This document shows positions 1 through 7,964 of a DNA stretch of 9,594 bases, one piece after another. The notes beneath the pieces are model-generated. The model worked only from the letters and a program-made list of their open reading frames with translations. It was not told the origin of the DNA and made no database searches. Both the position numbers and the translations under genes were made by a program. The first letter of the stretch is position 1. Each line of letters starts with the position of its first letter. The stretch comes from Bacteroidales bacterium (GTDB lineage: Bacteria; Bacteroidota; Bacteroidia; Bacteroidales; VadinHA17), in the NCBI GenBank assembly GCA_029935275.1, contig JAOZKQ010000062.1, positions 1-9,594 of the forward strand, read 5' to 3'.

Positions 1-497
1 GTAGTTATTATTTCACGCTCACTCAACTCAGCACATAGCCATGAATTCTCTGAAATCTCCCTGTCAAGTTGCTTTGGTGCCCAACCTGAATAACCAATAA
101 AAAACCTAATTCTTTTAGAATCGATAACTTTTGATCTGAAAAGCTCCTTAACTATTCCAAAATCTCCTCCCCAACAGATATTTTTAAACACTTTTACACT
201 ATTAGGAATCATATCTCCTAATGTATGAATATAATGTATTGTATTTGTCTCTACCGGGCCACCAACAGAAACCATACCATTTATATCAGGAAAATCGTCA
301 ATTACTTCATTCAATTTAATATCTACAGGTTTATTTAAAACAAAACCTACTGCTCCTTTCTCACTGTATTCAGTAAGAAATACAACAGATCGTTTAAAGT
401 ACTGATCACCCAGATAAGGCTCAGAGATCAACACCTTACCCTTCTTTAGCTTAGCTAATTCGGGGTTAATTGAAAAGAAATCGTAATCTAATGACAT
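1..497 (-). CDS. yqgE: YqgE/AlgH family protein (DUF179), C-terminus cut by window edge
   Basis: Reading leftward from the ATG at 497, about 165 residues are visible; the family is usually about 185 residues, so only a short tail is missing. The start reads MSLDYDFFSINPELAKLKKG. Family hallmarks follow in order: GKVLISEPYLGDQYFKRSVV near residues 20-40, GAVGFVLNKP near 49-58, VGGPV near 78, and GYSGWAPKQL near 140-150. This is a cytosolic protein family whose biochemical role is poorly defined; the AlgH name comes from a reported link to alginate regulation in Pseudomonas. Nothing here shows a specific activity. The sequence AGGAAG directly abuts the start codon, too close to be a normal ribosome binding site. 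The gene is divergent from the polysaccharide export operon. Assignment to the family is firm; function is not. Confidence 0.94.
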   Translation of the reverse strand, partial: MSLDYDFFSINPELAKLKKGKVLISEPYLGDQYFKRSVVFLTEYSEKGAVGFVLNKPVDIKLNEVIDDFPDINGMVSVGGPVETNTIHYIHTLGDMIPNSVKVFKNICWGGDFGIVKELFRSKVIDSKRIRFFIGYSGWAPKQLDREISENSWLCAELSEREIIT

Positions 498-516
498 CTT
501 CCTAAAATTTATTAAT

Positions 517-546
517 TAAAAGTATTAAATTTTACCAGAACTCAAA
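517..546 (-). promoter_or_regulatory. Candidate promoter for yqgE
   Basis: On the minus strand TTTG (546-543) is followed after 18 nt by TACTTTTA (524-517), seven of eight matches to the Bacteroidota -7 element TAnnTTTG at close to the usual -33/-7 spacing. The element ends 19 nt before the yqgE ATG, similar to the other promoters in this window. The final G is replaced by A, so this is a good but unproven candidate. Confidence 0.5.
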
Positions 547-627
547 ACTTTTCAAGCATCTTTTGTGCTAAGGAAAAAGAAATAAACTGATTTTATTCAC
601 AAATAAAGAACTACAATAATAATTTTG

Positions 628-635
628 TACTTTTG
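628..635 (+). promoter_or_regulatory. -7 promoter element of the polysaccharide export operon
   Basis: TACTTTTG matches TAnnTTTG exactly and ends 18 nt before the ATG at 654, so the leader would be very short. No convincing TTTG -33 box lies at the expected distance. The rest of the 498-653 gap is AT-rich and shows only this element and the candidate yqgE promoter facing the other way. Confidence 0.6.
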
Positions 636-653
636 TAAAAATAAAATTTAAAA

Positions 654-1427
654 ATGCTTAGAAATCTCACCTGGTTTTCCGGAATAATTTTCCTTATAGC
701 TATTTCATCATGTACTACTAAAAAGCAGCTTACTTATCTTCAAAATGTAGATTCTATACCTGGAGGAACTGTATATTTTAAAACACCGATCGAATATCGC
801 ATACAAAATCAAGATATTTTATACATAAGAGTAATTAGCTTAAATGATGATGTTAATGAATTAATCAACACTTTCTCGAGCCGATATTCCCAAAATATGT
901 TTCAAAATGAGATTAGCCTCTTTTTATACGGGTATTCGGTAAATGACTCAGGTTTTGTGGATATTCCAACCATTGGGAAAGTCAATGTTCTGGGAAAAAC
1001 TCTTGAAGGAGCAAAAATATCAATAACTGAAAAGATAGATAATTCTGTCCGAAACGCTACCGTAATTGTTAAGTTACTCAGTTTAAGTGTAGCCGTTCTT
1101 GGCGAAGTAAGGAGACCCGGGAAATATCAAAATTACAATAATCAGTTTACAATTTTAGAGGCACTTAGTAAAGCAGGCGATATTACTGATTATGGTGACC
1201 GTAAAAGGGTTTTGATTATCAGACCAACCAAAACTGAAGTTAAAACATTCCGGGTTGATTTAACTGACAAAGGGCTACTCTCTTCTGAGGCATTCTTTTT
1301 ACTTCCAAATGATATAGTTTATGTTGAGCCCATAAAAAGTAAAAGCTTCAGGATTAATATTCCTACTTTGACCCTGGTACTAGCGTCTGTCACAACACTT
1401 ATTTTAGTACTTAGTTTTATTCAATAA
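654..1427 (+). CDS. wza: Wza-type polysaccharide export lipoprotein (Poly_export and SLBB domains)
   Basis: The protein forms the outer-membrane side of a capsule or exopolysaccharide export channel, working with the inner-membrane Wzc partner encoded next. It is 257 residues. A lipoprotein signal runs from residue 1 to the lipobox ISSC, with Cys20 as the lipidated residue. A Poly_export domain spans about 45-140, with the typical pieces IEYRIQNQDILYIRV and GFVDIPTIGKVNVLGKTLEGA. An SLBB-type domain follows at about 145-215, including VAVLGEVRRPGKY and ILEALSKAGDITDYGDRKRV. The last 25 or so residues form a hydrophobic helix, taken to be the C-terminal membrane segment. It is shorter than E. 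coli Wza (about 380 residues), having one SLBB unit rather than two, which is common in Bacteroidota. An exact -7 element lies 18 nt upstream of the ATG. The next gene begins after 4 nt, so the two are surely co-transcribed. Confidence 0.93.
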   Translation: MLRNLTWFSGIIFLIAISSCTTKKQLTYLQNVDSIPGGTVYFKTPIEYRIQNQDILYIRVISLNDDVNELINTFSSRYSQNMFQNEISLFLYGYSVNDSGFVDIPTIGKVNVLGKTLEGAKISITEKIDNSVRNATVIVKLLSLSVAVLGEVRRPGKYQNYNNQFTILEALSKAGDITDYGDRKRVLIIRPTKTEVKTFRVDLTDKGLLSSEAFFLLPNDIVYVEPIKSKSFRINIPTLTLVLASVTTLILVLSFIQ

Positions 1428-1431
1428 TTAA

Positions 1432-3852
1432 ATGGAAAATACGGAAAATATATATTTTGAGGAAGAAAACATTGATATCAAAAAGTTTCTTTTCAGGATA
1501 CTTAAGAATTGGTATTGGTTTGCAATTTCTTTATTTATTACCATAACTGTTGCTTATCTTATAAATCGATATTCTGAACCGATTTACAGCATTAGTTCAA
1601 CAATCGTTGTTAGAGATGATTCTAAAGGGAAAGGACTTTCTGGTGCAGAACAAATGCTGGATGGAATGGAAATGTTCCGTAGCCGTAAGAATGTGTATAA
1701 TGAAATTGGCTTATTACAATCCTATAAACTATGTAACAGAACTTTAAAGGAGTTAGATGATTTTGAAATAAGCTATATTAAAGTTGGCCGAAGGGGCATT
1801 AAGGAAGCCAAACTTTATAATAAATCGCCTTTTGTTGTTCATTATGATACTTCAAAGGTTCAACAAAGGGGACACCCTGCTTATGTAAGCATAATATCAC
1901 ATGATAAGTACCTTCTTGAAATAGATGAAGGTATGAGTATTAACAAAGAAATGTATTTTGGCGAACAGTTTGAACACGAATCATTCAATTTCAATATTAC
2001 ACTTAGAAACCCGGAATATTTTGAATTGGAAGAAAATACTTCTAATCGATACTATTTTGTTATTAATGACCTGAATTCACTTACCAATCTATATAAAGGA
2101 AAACTGGGCATAACAGTAAATGATAAAAAAGGTTCGATCCTTACACTTGCTATTTCCGGTTATGTTGCTGAGCAGGAAGCTGATTATCTAAATAAACTTA
2201 GCGAAGTTTACATTCTCGATGGCCTGGAGGTAAAAAATAAAACCGCAGAGAAAACTATCAATTTTATAGATTCACAACTAAGTAATATAATAGATTCTTT
2301 AAATGTAGCAGAAGATGATCTTCAGAACTTCAGAACACAAAATCAGGTAATTGATATTTCAAAAGAAGGACAAGCTATATATGAAAGGCTTGGATCCTAC
2401 CAGGATGAACAAGTTATGCTCAAAATAAACTTGAGTTATTATGAATATCTTTTAGATTATATTTCCAGTAAAAATAATTACTCTGATGTAATTGTTCCAT
2501 CCATAATGGGCATTTCAGATCCTGTTCTTTCTGCCACAGTTAATAAGCTGTCTCAATTAAATTCTGAGAAAACAAATCTTCAATTTACTGTAACTGAGAC
2601 AAACTCTTCTATGGAGCTACTCAATTCACAAATCTATGCTACCAGGGCTGAACTTATAGAGAATATTAAAAATCTCATTGAGAATACAAAAAATACTCTA
2701 AATGAGGTGGGGAAAAATATTATTGTAATTGAAAAGAACCTAAGATCACTACCAGGTACTGAAAGGCAGCTTATCCAGATTCAAAGGATGTTTAATCTGA
2801 ATAATGAAATATACAACTACCTTCTGGAGAAACGATCTGAAGCAGCCATAGCCCGGGCTTCAAATATTGCAGATAACAGAATACTTGATTATGCAATTTC
2901 AGAAAATGCTGCAAAAATTTCCCCTAAAAGCTCTTTGAACTACATGGTTGCCCTTGTTCTGGGACTCATGTTCCCTGTAATTATAATTTTATTATTAGAC
3001 TTCTTCAATAATAAGATTATTGATAAGAAGGATATTGAAAATCACACCAAAGTACCAATACTAGGAGGAATAGGACATAATAATTTTCGTGAAGATGCCC
3101 CTTTAATATTAAACCCAAAATCTTCTTTGGCTGAATCTTTTAGATCCTTACGGACAAATATCCAATATATGGGTGCTGAAAAGGAAGTTAAGATTATCAT
3201 GGTTTCTTCAACAATAAGTGGTGAAGGAAAAACTTTCTGTGCAACAAACCTTGCCACTATTTTTTCCATGTCCGGGAAGAAGACTTTACTTATGGGACTT
3301 GATATGAGAAAACCAAAAATTCATAAGGTTTTTAATATTTCAAACGATAAGGGAATCAGTTCTTTCCTGATAGGGCAGGATTCATTTCAGGACATAATTC
3401 ATCCCACATCTCAGGAAAATCTTTTTGTAGCTCCTTCCGGACCTGTCCCACCAAATCCAGCCGAACTAATTGAGACAGAGAAAATGAAGTCCTTAATGGA
3501 ACTTGTTAAAAATGAATTTGATACCATTATTCTGGACACACCTCCAGTTGCCATTGTAACAGATCCCATTCTTCTTGCCAGATTTTCTGATGTAAACATT
3601 TTTATCGTGCGTCAAAACTATTCAAATAAAAATGTGGTACAACTAATTGATGATTTGCAACATAAAATTAAATTTAAAAAACTGGGTATTCTGATTAATG
3701 ATATTAAGTTAAACGGCTACTTTGGCTATGGTTACAATTACGGCTATGGTTATGGTTACGGCTATGGTTATGATCAGGATTATTATGGAGAAGATGGGGG
3801 GAAAAGCAAGTTTAGAAGGGTGCTTGATTCATTTAAAGGAGTAAAAAGCTGA
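1432..3852 (+). CDS. wzc: Wzc-type polysaccharide co-polymerase / bacterial tyrosine autokinase
   Basis: This inner-membrane protein controls chain length and export of capsule or exopolysaccharide and carries a cytoplasmic BY-kinase domain that phosphorylates its own tyrosine tail. It has 806 residues. A Wzz domain starts with a membrane helix at about 27-45. Long periplasmic helices follow at about 275-440, then a GNVR-type segment (PGTERQLIQIQRMFNLNNEIYNYLL) and a second membrane helix at about 504-524. The kinase domain has Walker A SSTISGEGKT with Lys600, Walker A' GLDMRKP with Asp624, and Walker B IILDTPP with Asp702. In Walker A' the first aspartate of the common IDADLR form is Gly622; Asp624 is kept. 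The C-terminus is a tyrosine cluster of 11 Tyr between 763 and 785, including five consecutive Gly-Tyr pairs, the expected autophosphorylation site. Full domain content argues it is functional. The substrate polymer cannot be deduced, because no glycosyltransferase genes are in view. Confidence 0.95.
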   Translation: MENTENIYFEEENIDIKKFLFRILKNWYWFAISLFITITVAYLINRYSEPIYSISSTIVVRDDSKGKGLSGAEQMLDGMEMFRSRKNVYNEIGLLQSYKLCNRTLKELDDFEISYIKVGRRGIKEAKLYNKSPFVVHYDTSKVQQRGHPAYVSIISHDKYLLEIDEGMSINKEMYFGEQFEHESFNFNITLRNPEYFELEENTSNRYYFVINDLNSLTNLYKGKLGITVNDKKGSILTLAISGYVAEQEADYLNKLSEVYILDGLEVKNKTAEKTINFIDSQLSNIIDSLNVAEDDLQNFRTQNQVIDISKEGQAIYERLGSYQDEQVMLKINLSYYEYLLDYISSKNNYSDVIVPSIMGISDPVLSATVNKLSQLNSEKTNLQFTVTETNSSMELLNSQIYATRAELIENIKNLIENTKNTLNEVGKNIIVIEKNLRSLPGTERQLIQIQRMFNLNNEIYNYLLEKRSEAAIARASNIADNRILDYAISENAAKISPKSSLNYMVALVLGLMFPVIIILLLDFFNNKIIDKKDIENHTKVPILGGIGHNNFREDAPLILNPKSSLAESFRSLRTNIQYMGAEKEVKIIMVSSTISGEGKTFCATNLATIFSMSGKKTLLMGLDMRKPKIHKVFNISNDKGISSFLIGQDSFQDIIHPTSQENLFVAPSGPVPPNPAELIETEKMKSLMELVKNEFDTIILDTPPVAIVTDPILLARFSDVNIFIVRQNYSNKNVVQLIDDLQHKIKFKKLGILINDIKLNGYFGYGYNYGYGYGYGYGYDQDYYGEDGGKSKFRRVLDSFKGVKS
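3724..3771 (+). repeat. Degenerate hexanucleotide (GGYTAY) repeat encoding the Gly-Tyr tail of Wzc
   Basis: A 48-bp run of GGC/GGT-TAT/TAC units, interrupted once by an AAT codon at 3736, encodes GY pairs at residues 765-780 of the kinase. The last five units (3742-3771) are uninterrupted. Unit length is six bases, so gain or loss of units would change the number of phosphorylatable tyrosines without shifting the reading frame. Third-base variation between units suggests the tract is not newly expanded. Confidence 0.8.
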
Positions 3853-3874
3853 CAAGAACTAAACAGATTTATTT

Positions 3875-5347
3875 GTGAAACCAAAAGCAAAGACACCCAG
3901 CTTATTTCAATCCTTTATTCCATTAATTATACTAGTTGTTTTACTTTCCCTAAATGTAAAATTCTTTGGAGATGATACACTTGCAGGATCTAATCAGATG
4001 GCACTTATCCTGGCTGCTGCTTCTGCAGCAATTATTGCCAGCAGATTAGGCATTAAATGGAGAAAACAAAGGGATGGTATTGTAAAAAGTATTAGTTCCG
4101 CTATGCCTTCCATACTTATTCTTTTTTTAATAGGATCTTTGGCAGGAACCTGGATGATAAGTGGTGTTGTTCCGGAACTTATTTATTATGGCCTTAAAAT
4201 ATTAAATCCAAAAATATTCCTTTTTGTAACTGTAATTATTTGTGCTCTTGTTTCCCTTGCTACCGGCAGTTCATGGTCAACTGTTGCAACCATTGGAATT
4301 GCTTTATTAGGAATTGGTAAGGCTTTGGGTATGAATGAGGGAATGGTTGCAGGTGCTATTATTTCAGGTGCTTACTTCGGTGACAAAATGTCTCCCATGT
4401 CGGATACAACTAACCTTGCTCCTGCTATGGCTGGAACCGACCTTTTCACCCATATTAAGTATATGTTATATACCACAATACCTTCTATTGTAATTACTTT
4501 AATTATCTTTCTGATTCTGGGTTTTACTTTAAAAGTAGAATCCGGTTTAGCCAATCCTGATGAGGTTTTGAATGTTCTTAAAAATTCATTCAATCTCAAT
4601 CCGCTTTTAATGATTGTTCCTGCTTTTCTCATCTTTATAATAATTAAGAAAGTTGCCCCCGTTCCTGCCCTTTTAGCAGCCAGTTTATTGGGTGGGATTT
4701 TTGCAATTATTTTCCAACCAGAGATTATAAATCAAGTCTCCGGGATTTCTGACAATTATGTTAAATCATCATATATTGCAGTAATGAAATCGATGTTTGG
4801 TCCTGTAAGCCTTAACACAAACAATGCTACAGTAAACGGATTACTTTCCACAAATGGAATGGCAGGCATGTTAAATACAATCTGGCTGATAATTTCAGCT
4901 ATGGTTTTTGGTGGTGTAATGGAATCTGCCGGGATGCTATTTAAAATTACTCAAACGGTTATTAAACATGTAAAATCTGTTGCTGGTCTGGTTACTTCAA
5001 CTGTAGGAACCTGCCTGTTCTTTAACCTGACCGCATCTGACCAGTATATTGCTATTGTTGTGCCTGGAAGAATGTATGCAAAAGCATATAAAGACAGAAA
5101 CTTAAAACCGGAGGTTTTAAGCCGTACTCTTGAAGATTCAGGAACAGTAACTTCAGTATTAATCCCCTGGAATACATGTGGAGCTACACAATCCAGTGTA
5201 TTAGGAGTTTCAACCCTCACCTACGCACCTTTTGCTTTCTTTAATATAATCAGTCCTTTTATGAGTATATTCATGGCTGTATTAAATATTAAAATCCGCA
5301 GATATACTGATCAAATTAAAAAGAAAAAATCTACCAGAAAAATTTAG
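3875..5347 (+). CDS. nhaC: NhaC family Na+/H+ antiporter
   Basis: This is an inner-membrane antiporter exchanging sodium for protons, 490 residues long, normal for NhaC. It is strongly hydrophobic, with roughly a dozen membrane segments. The diagnostic stretches are present: GAYFGDKMSPMSDTTNLAP (about 165-183, with Asp170 and Asp177), SDQYIAIVVPGRMY (about 388-401) and LEDSGTVTSVLIPWNTCG (about 419-436). The start is GTG at 3875. An in-frame TAA at 3860 blocks any longer form, and the next in-frame Met would remove the first membrane helix. It begins 22 nt after the wzc stop with no clear promoter, so it is probably the third gene of the same transcript, an unusual partner for capsule export. 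Its stop codon overlaps that of the converging E1 gene by 4 bp. Ion specificity is inferred from the family; some NhaC-superfamily members move other substrates coupled to ions. Confidence 0.94.
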   Translation: MKPKAKTPSLFQSFIPLIILVVLLSLNVKFFGDDTLAGSNQMALILAAASAAIIASRLGIKWRKQRDGIVKSISSAMPSILILFLIGSLAGTWMISGVVPELIYYGLKILNPKIFLFVTVIICALVSLATGSSWSTVATIGIALLGIGKALGMNEGMVAGAIISGAYFGDKMSPMSDTTNLAPAMAGTDLFTHIKYMLYTTIPSIVITLIIFLILGFTLKVESGLANPDEVLNVLKNSFNLNPLLMIVPAFLIFIIIKKVAPVPALLAASLLGGIFAIIFQPEIINQVSGISDNYVKSSYIAVMKSMFGPVSLNTNNATVNGLLSTNGMAGMLNTIWLIISAMVFGGVMESAGMLFKITQTVIKHVKSVAGLVTSTVGTCLFFNLTASDQYIAIVVPGRMYAKAYKDRNLKPEVLSRTLEDSGTVTSVLIPWNTCGATQSSVLGVSTLTYAPFAFFNIISPFMSIFMAVLNIKIRRYTDQIKKKKSTRKI

Positions 5348-7779
5348 TGATATAGATCCGGATACTTCACAGGATCCGCATCATGCATCATATCATAAAT
5401 AATTTCAAATACATCCTCTGCATTAGGGTTAGAAAAATAATCGCCATCTGATGCATAAGCGGGCCGATGCTCCTTAGCTGATAAGGTTCTTGGAGGTGAA
5501 TCCAAATAAAAATACGCATCCTGCTCTTCCACAACTTTTTGCATCATATAGGCAGTTGCTCCTCCAGGAACATCTTCATCGAAGAAAACTACTCTGTTTG
5601 TTTTCTTAATGGACTCTACAATTCGATTATCAGTATCAAAAGGTAATAAAGTTTGCACATCAATTAATTCAACTGAAATACCAAAATCAGCTAACTGCTC
5701 AACCCCATCCCGCGCTATCCTAACACAGGAGCCATAAGTAACAAGGGTAATATCATGTCCCTCAGTTAAAACTTCAGGTACTCCAAGTGGGATTTTATAT
5801 TCACCAATATTATCAGGTAATTTTTCTTTTAACCTATAACCATTCAGAGGTTCAATTACCAGCGCAGGATCATTTCCTTCAATTAAAGTATTGTAAAAAC
5901 CCGCAGCAATTGTCATATTCCTTGGCACACAAACATGAATACCCCGAATTGAATTTATAACCATACTCAATGGGGACCCTGAATGCCAAATACCTTCAAG
6001 TCTGTGCCCTCTGGTGCGTACAATTACCGGGGCAATCATATTCCCTCTAGTCCTGTACATAGTTGTAGCCAGGTCATCACTCATGGTTTGCAAAGCATAA
6101 AGCAAATAATCAAAGTACTGAATCTCTGCAATTGGCCTTAAACCACGTAAGGCCATCCCAATTCCCTGACCAAGAATAGTTGTCTCCCGTATTCCAGTAT
6201 CAGAAATTCTAAGTTCCCCATATTTCTTTTGTAAACCTTCCAGGCTCTGGTTAACACCACCGATATACCCCGCATCTTCCCCAAAAGTTATCACAAGGGG
6301 ATTATGGCTAAAGATATAATCAAAATTCTCCCGTAACACTACCCTTCCCGGAACTTCTTCCGAATTATCATTATAAACAGGAGGAACAGGCTTTACTTTT
6401 AATGCAGAATTTTCCTTTTCATTATAAACATAGGAATTATAACGCGCATAGCTATCCTCATAATTCCTATCCAACCAGTTTGCCAGGTCTTTCTGAAGAT
6501 TAGCTCTCATTGTACAATCTCCACAAACACTTCTAAGTATTTTCTTTGCTGCACTGAAAACATCTTTTCTTAAAGGGTTAATAATTTTTTTAAGGTCAGC
6601 GGTAATCAATCCAACCTTATCAACATGTTCTCTTTTACAAACACAAGACCTGTTATCAATTATTTTTATAAGCGCATCTCTCTCCACCTTAATTGGATTC
6701 TGAAATGCCTGCCAGCCATTTTTTCTAGCTTCCTTTGATTCAATTTTAGCTGACTTCTCAATCTCGGCAAGTTCATTTTCTCGAGCTAATTCAACATCCA
6801 ATATCCACGCCCTCATTCTTGTAATAGGATCAAATTCTTTTTCAAATTCAAGCCTTTCTTCAGATTTATAACGTTCATGTGACCCCGAGGTTGAATGACC
6901 AAGTGGCTGGGTAACTTCTTGAATATGGAAAATAACCGGAACATGCTCTTCTCTGCATTTCCTAATTCCTTCCTCGTAAACTTTACATAACTCGGGATAA
7001 TCCCAGCCCTTTGCAGTATAAATCAGATAACCCGGCCTTCCCTCTTCCGATCTAAAACCCTGAAGCAGGTCTGAAATATTTTCTTTTGTTGTTTGATACT
7101 TTTTTGGAACAGAGATTCCATAGCCATCATCATAAATAGAAAGTGCCATTGGAACCTGAAGCACTCCGGCAGCATTTACTGTTTCCCAAAAATGTCCTTC
7201 AGAGGTACTGGCATCGCCAATAGAACCAAATGCTACCTCATCTCCTTTTATTGAGAAATTCTCAAATGAGTGTAATTCATTCAAATTCCTAAAAAGCTTT
7301 GAGGCATAAGCCAAACCCAACAGGCGCGGCATCTGTCCTGCAGTAGGGGAAATATCTGCAGATGAGTTTTTTTGTTTTGACAGCACCTTCCAGGAACCAT
7401 CTTCATTAATATTTGCTGTAGAAAAGTGATTATTAAATGAGCGACCACCATTTCCCGGATTAAGGTCACCATCCGTATTCCCATAGAGCTGGTGAAAAAA
7501 CTCTTCAGCAGAAAACAGGCCTGCTGCCATCATCCAGGTCTGATCCCTATAATAACCTGATCTCCAGTCACCATTTTTAAACTGTCTTGCCATTGCAAGC
7601 TGGACAACCTCTTTTCCATCGCCAAATATTCCAAATTTAGCCTTCCCTGTGAGAACTTCCCTCCTGCCAACCTCACTTAAATTCCTGCTAAGCACAGCCA
7701 GTTTATAATCTTCTAATACCTGGGTCCTAAATTCTTCTATAGAAAGACCATTCCTAAGTTCTGTCGTTTTATCTGTCAT
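5344..7779 (-). CDS. 2-oxoacid dehydrogenase E1, fused alpha and beta subunits (thiamine-diphosphate dependent)
   Basis: This is the decarboxylating E1 of a pyruvate or branched-chain 2-oxoacid dehydrogenase complex as one 811-residue chain. The alpha half (about 1-330) carries the thiamine-diphosphate motif beginning GDASTSEGHF (Gly188-Asp189) and ending YDDGYGIS (Asp217-Asp218, where alpha subunits usually have Asn-Asn). The beta half starts near Pro477 and includes FGEDAGYIGGVNQ (Glu501), DTGIRETTILGQGIGMALRGLRP, and a transketolase-C-like domain with VELIDVQTLLPFDT. An intervening segment of about 140 residues contains a charged helix and two cysteine pairs, Cys379-x-Cys381 and Cys419-x2-Cys422. 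I chose the ATG at 7779. A TTG eight codons upstream (7803) is possible, but it lies inside the -7 promoter element. No E2 or E3 gene is in view, so substrate (pyruvate, branched-chain or other) stays open. The 3' end overlaps nhaC tail to tail by 4 bp. Confidence 0.92.
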   Translation of the reverse strand: MTDKTTELRNGLSIEEFRTQVLEDYKLAVLSRNLSEVGRREVLTGKAKFGIFGDGKEVVQLAMARQFKNGDWRSGYYRDQTWMMAAGLFSAEEFFHQLYGNTDGDLNPGNGGRSFNNHFSTANINEDGSWKVLSKQKNSSADISPTAGQMPRLLGLAYASKLFRNLNELHSFENFSIKGDEVAFGSIGDASTSEGHFWETVNAAGVLQVPMALSIYDDGYGISVPKKYQTTKENISDLLQGFRSEEGRPGYLIYTAKGWDYPELCKVYEEGIRKCREEHVPVIFHIQEVTQPLGHSTSGSHERYKSEERLEFEKEFDPITRMRAWILDVELARENELAEIEKSAKIESKEARKNGWQAFQNPIKVERDALIKIIDNRSCVCKREHVDKVGLITADLKKIINPLRKDVFSAAKKILRSVCGDCTMRANLQKDLANWLDRNYEDSYARYNSYVYNEKENSALKVKPVPPVYNDNSEEVPGRVVLRENFDYIFSHNPLVITFGEDAGYIGGVNQSLEGLQKKYGELRISDTGIRETTILGQGIGMALRGLRPIAEIQYFDYLLYALQTMSDDLATTMYRTRGNMIAPVIVRTRGHRLEGIWHSGSPLSMVINSIRGIHVCVPRNMTIAAGFYNTLIEGNDPALVIEPLNGYRLKEKLPDNIGEYKIPLGVPEVLTEGHDITLVTYGSCVRIARDGVEQLADFGISVELIDVQTLLPFDTDNRIVESIKKTNRVVFFDEDVPGGATAYMMQKVVEEQDAYFYLDSPPRTLSAKEHRPAYASDGDYFSNPNAEDVFEIIYDMMHDADPVKYPDLYH

Positions 7780-7800
7780 TTGATTTTTTCTTAATTCTTG

Positions 7801-7808
7801 CAAATTTA
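7801..7808 (-). promoter_or_regulatory. -7 promoter element of the E1 gene
   Basis: On the minus strand this reads TAAATTTG, an exact match to TAnnTTTG, 21 nt before the ATG at 7779. That spacing matches the element before wza. Transcription would start downstream of the TTG at 7803, which supports the shorter 811-residue protein. An imperfect -33 region and a small odd palindrome AGAATTATTCT (7812-7822) lie just upstream. Confidence 0.6.
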
Positions 7809-7881
7809 ATAAGAATTATTCTAAATAAGAAAAGTAAAGGGAATTAATCTATACCTTCTGATCAAATTAGGGAGACGATTT

Positions 7882-7901
7882 ATAGTTTTTACTAAAACTA
7901 T
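7882..7901. repeat. Perfect 8-bp inverted repeat in the divergent intergenic region
   Basis: ATAGTTTT (7882-7889), a 4-nt spacer TACT, then AAAACTAT (7894-7901). It sits between the divergent E1 and small-membrane-protein genes, about 75-100 nt upstream of the E1 promoter. No T-tract follows, so it is not a terminator. It could be an operator, but AT-rich DNA yields such repeats by chance. Confidence 0.4.
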
Positions 7902-7964
7902 TCATTCTTCTATTCAATAAAAATAAGTTCTAAAATTTGCTCTATAAAAAGATGATAATTTTTC

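Noticed and set aside
498..653. Possible small RNA or small gene between yqgE and wza
   Set aside because: Only AT-rich sequence with two outward-facing promoter candidates; no hairpin terminator or convincing coding frame.
3042..3599. Minus-strand open frames inside wzc
   Set aside because: They lie antisense to the conserved kinase domain and show no recognisable motifs; they are by-products of coding sequence.
3796..3801. G6 tract near the end of wzc as a phase-variation site
   Set aside because: Too short to be strongly slippery, and a shift would affect only the last residues beyond the tyrosine cluster.
4372..5220. Minus-strand open frames inside nhaC
   Set aside because: They are antisense to the most conserved NhaC motifs and have no sign of being genes.
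5358..5378. Short inverted repeat CGGAT...ATCCG just past nhaC as a terminator
   Set aside because: Only a 5-bp stem, no T-tract, and it lies in E1 coding sequence.
7281..7484. Second minus-strand open frame inside the E1 alpha region
   Set aside because: It is a shifted frame over conserved E1 sequence with no motif or start signal.
7780..7803. Longer E1 start at a TTG (7803), adding eight residues
   Set aside because: The TTG overlaps an exact -7 promoter element (7801-7808), so it would not be in the transcript; the ATG at 7779 has normal spacing.
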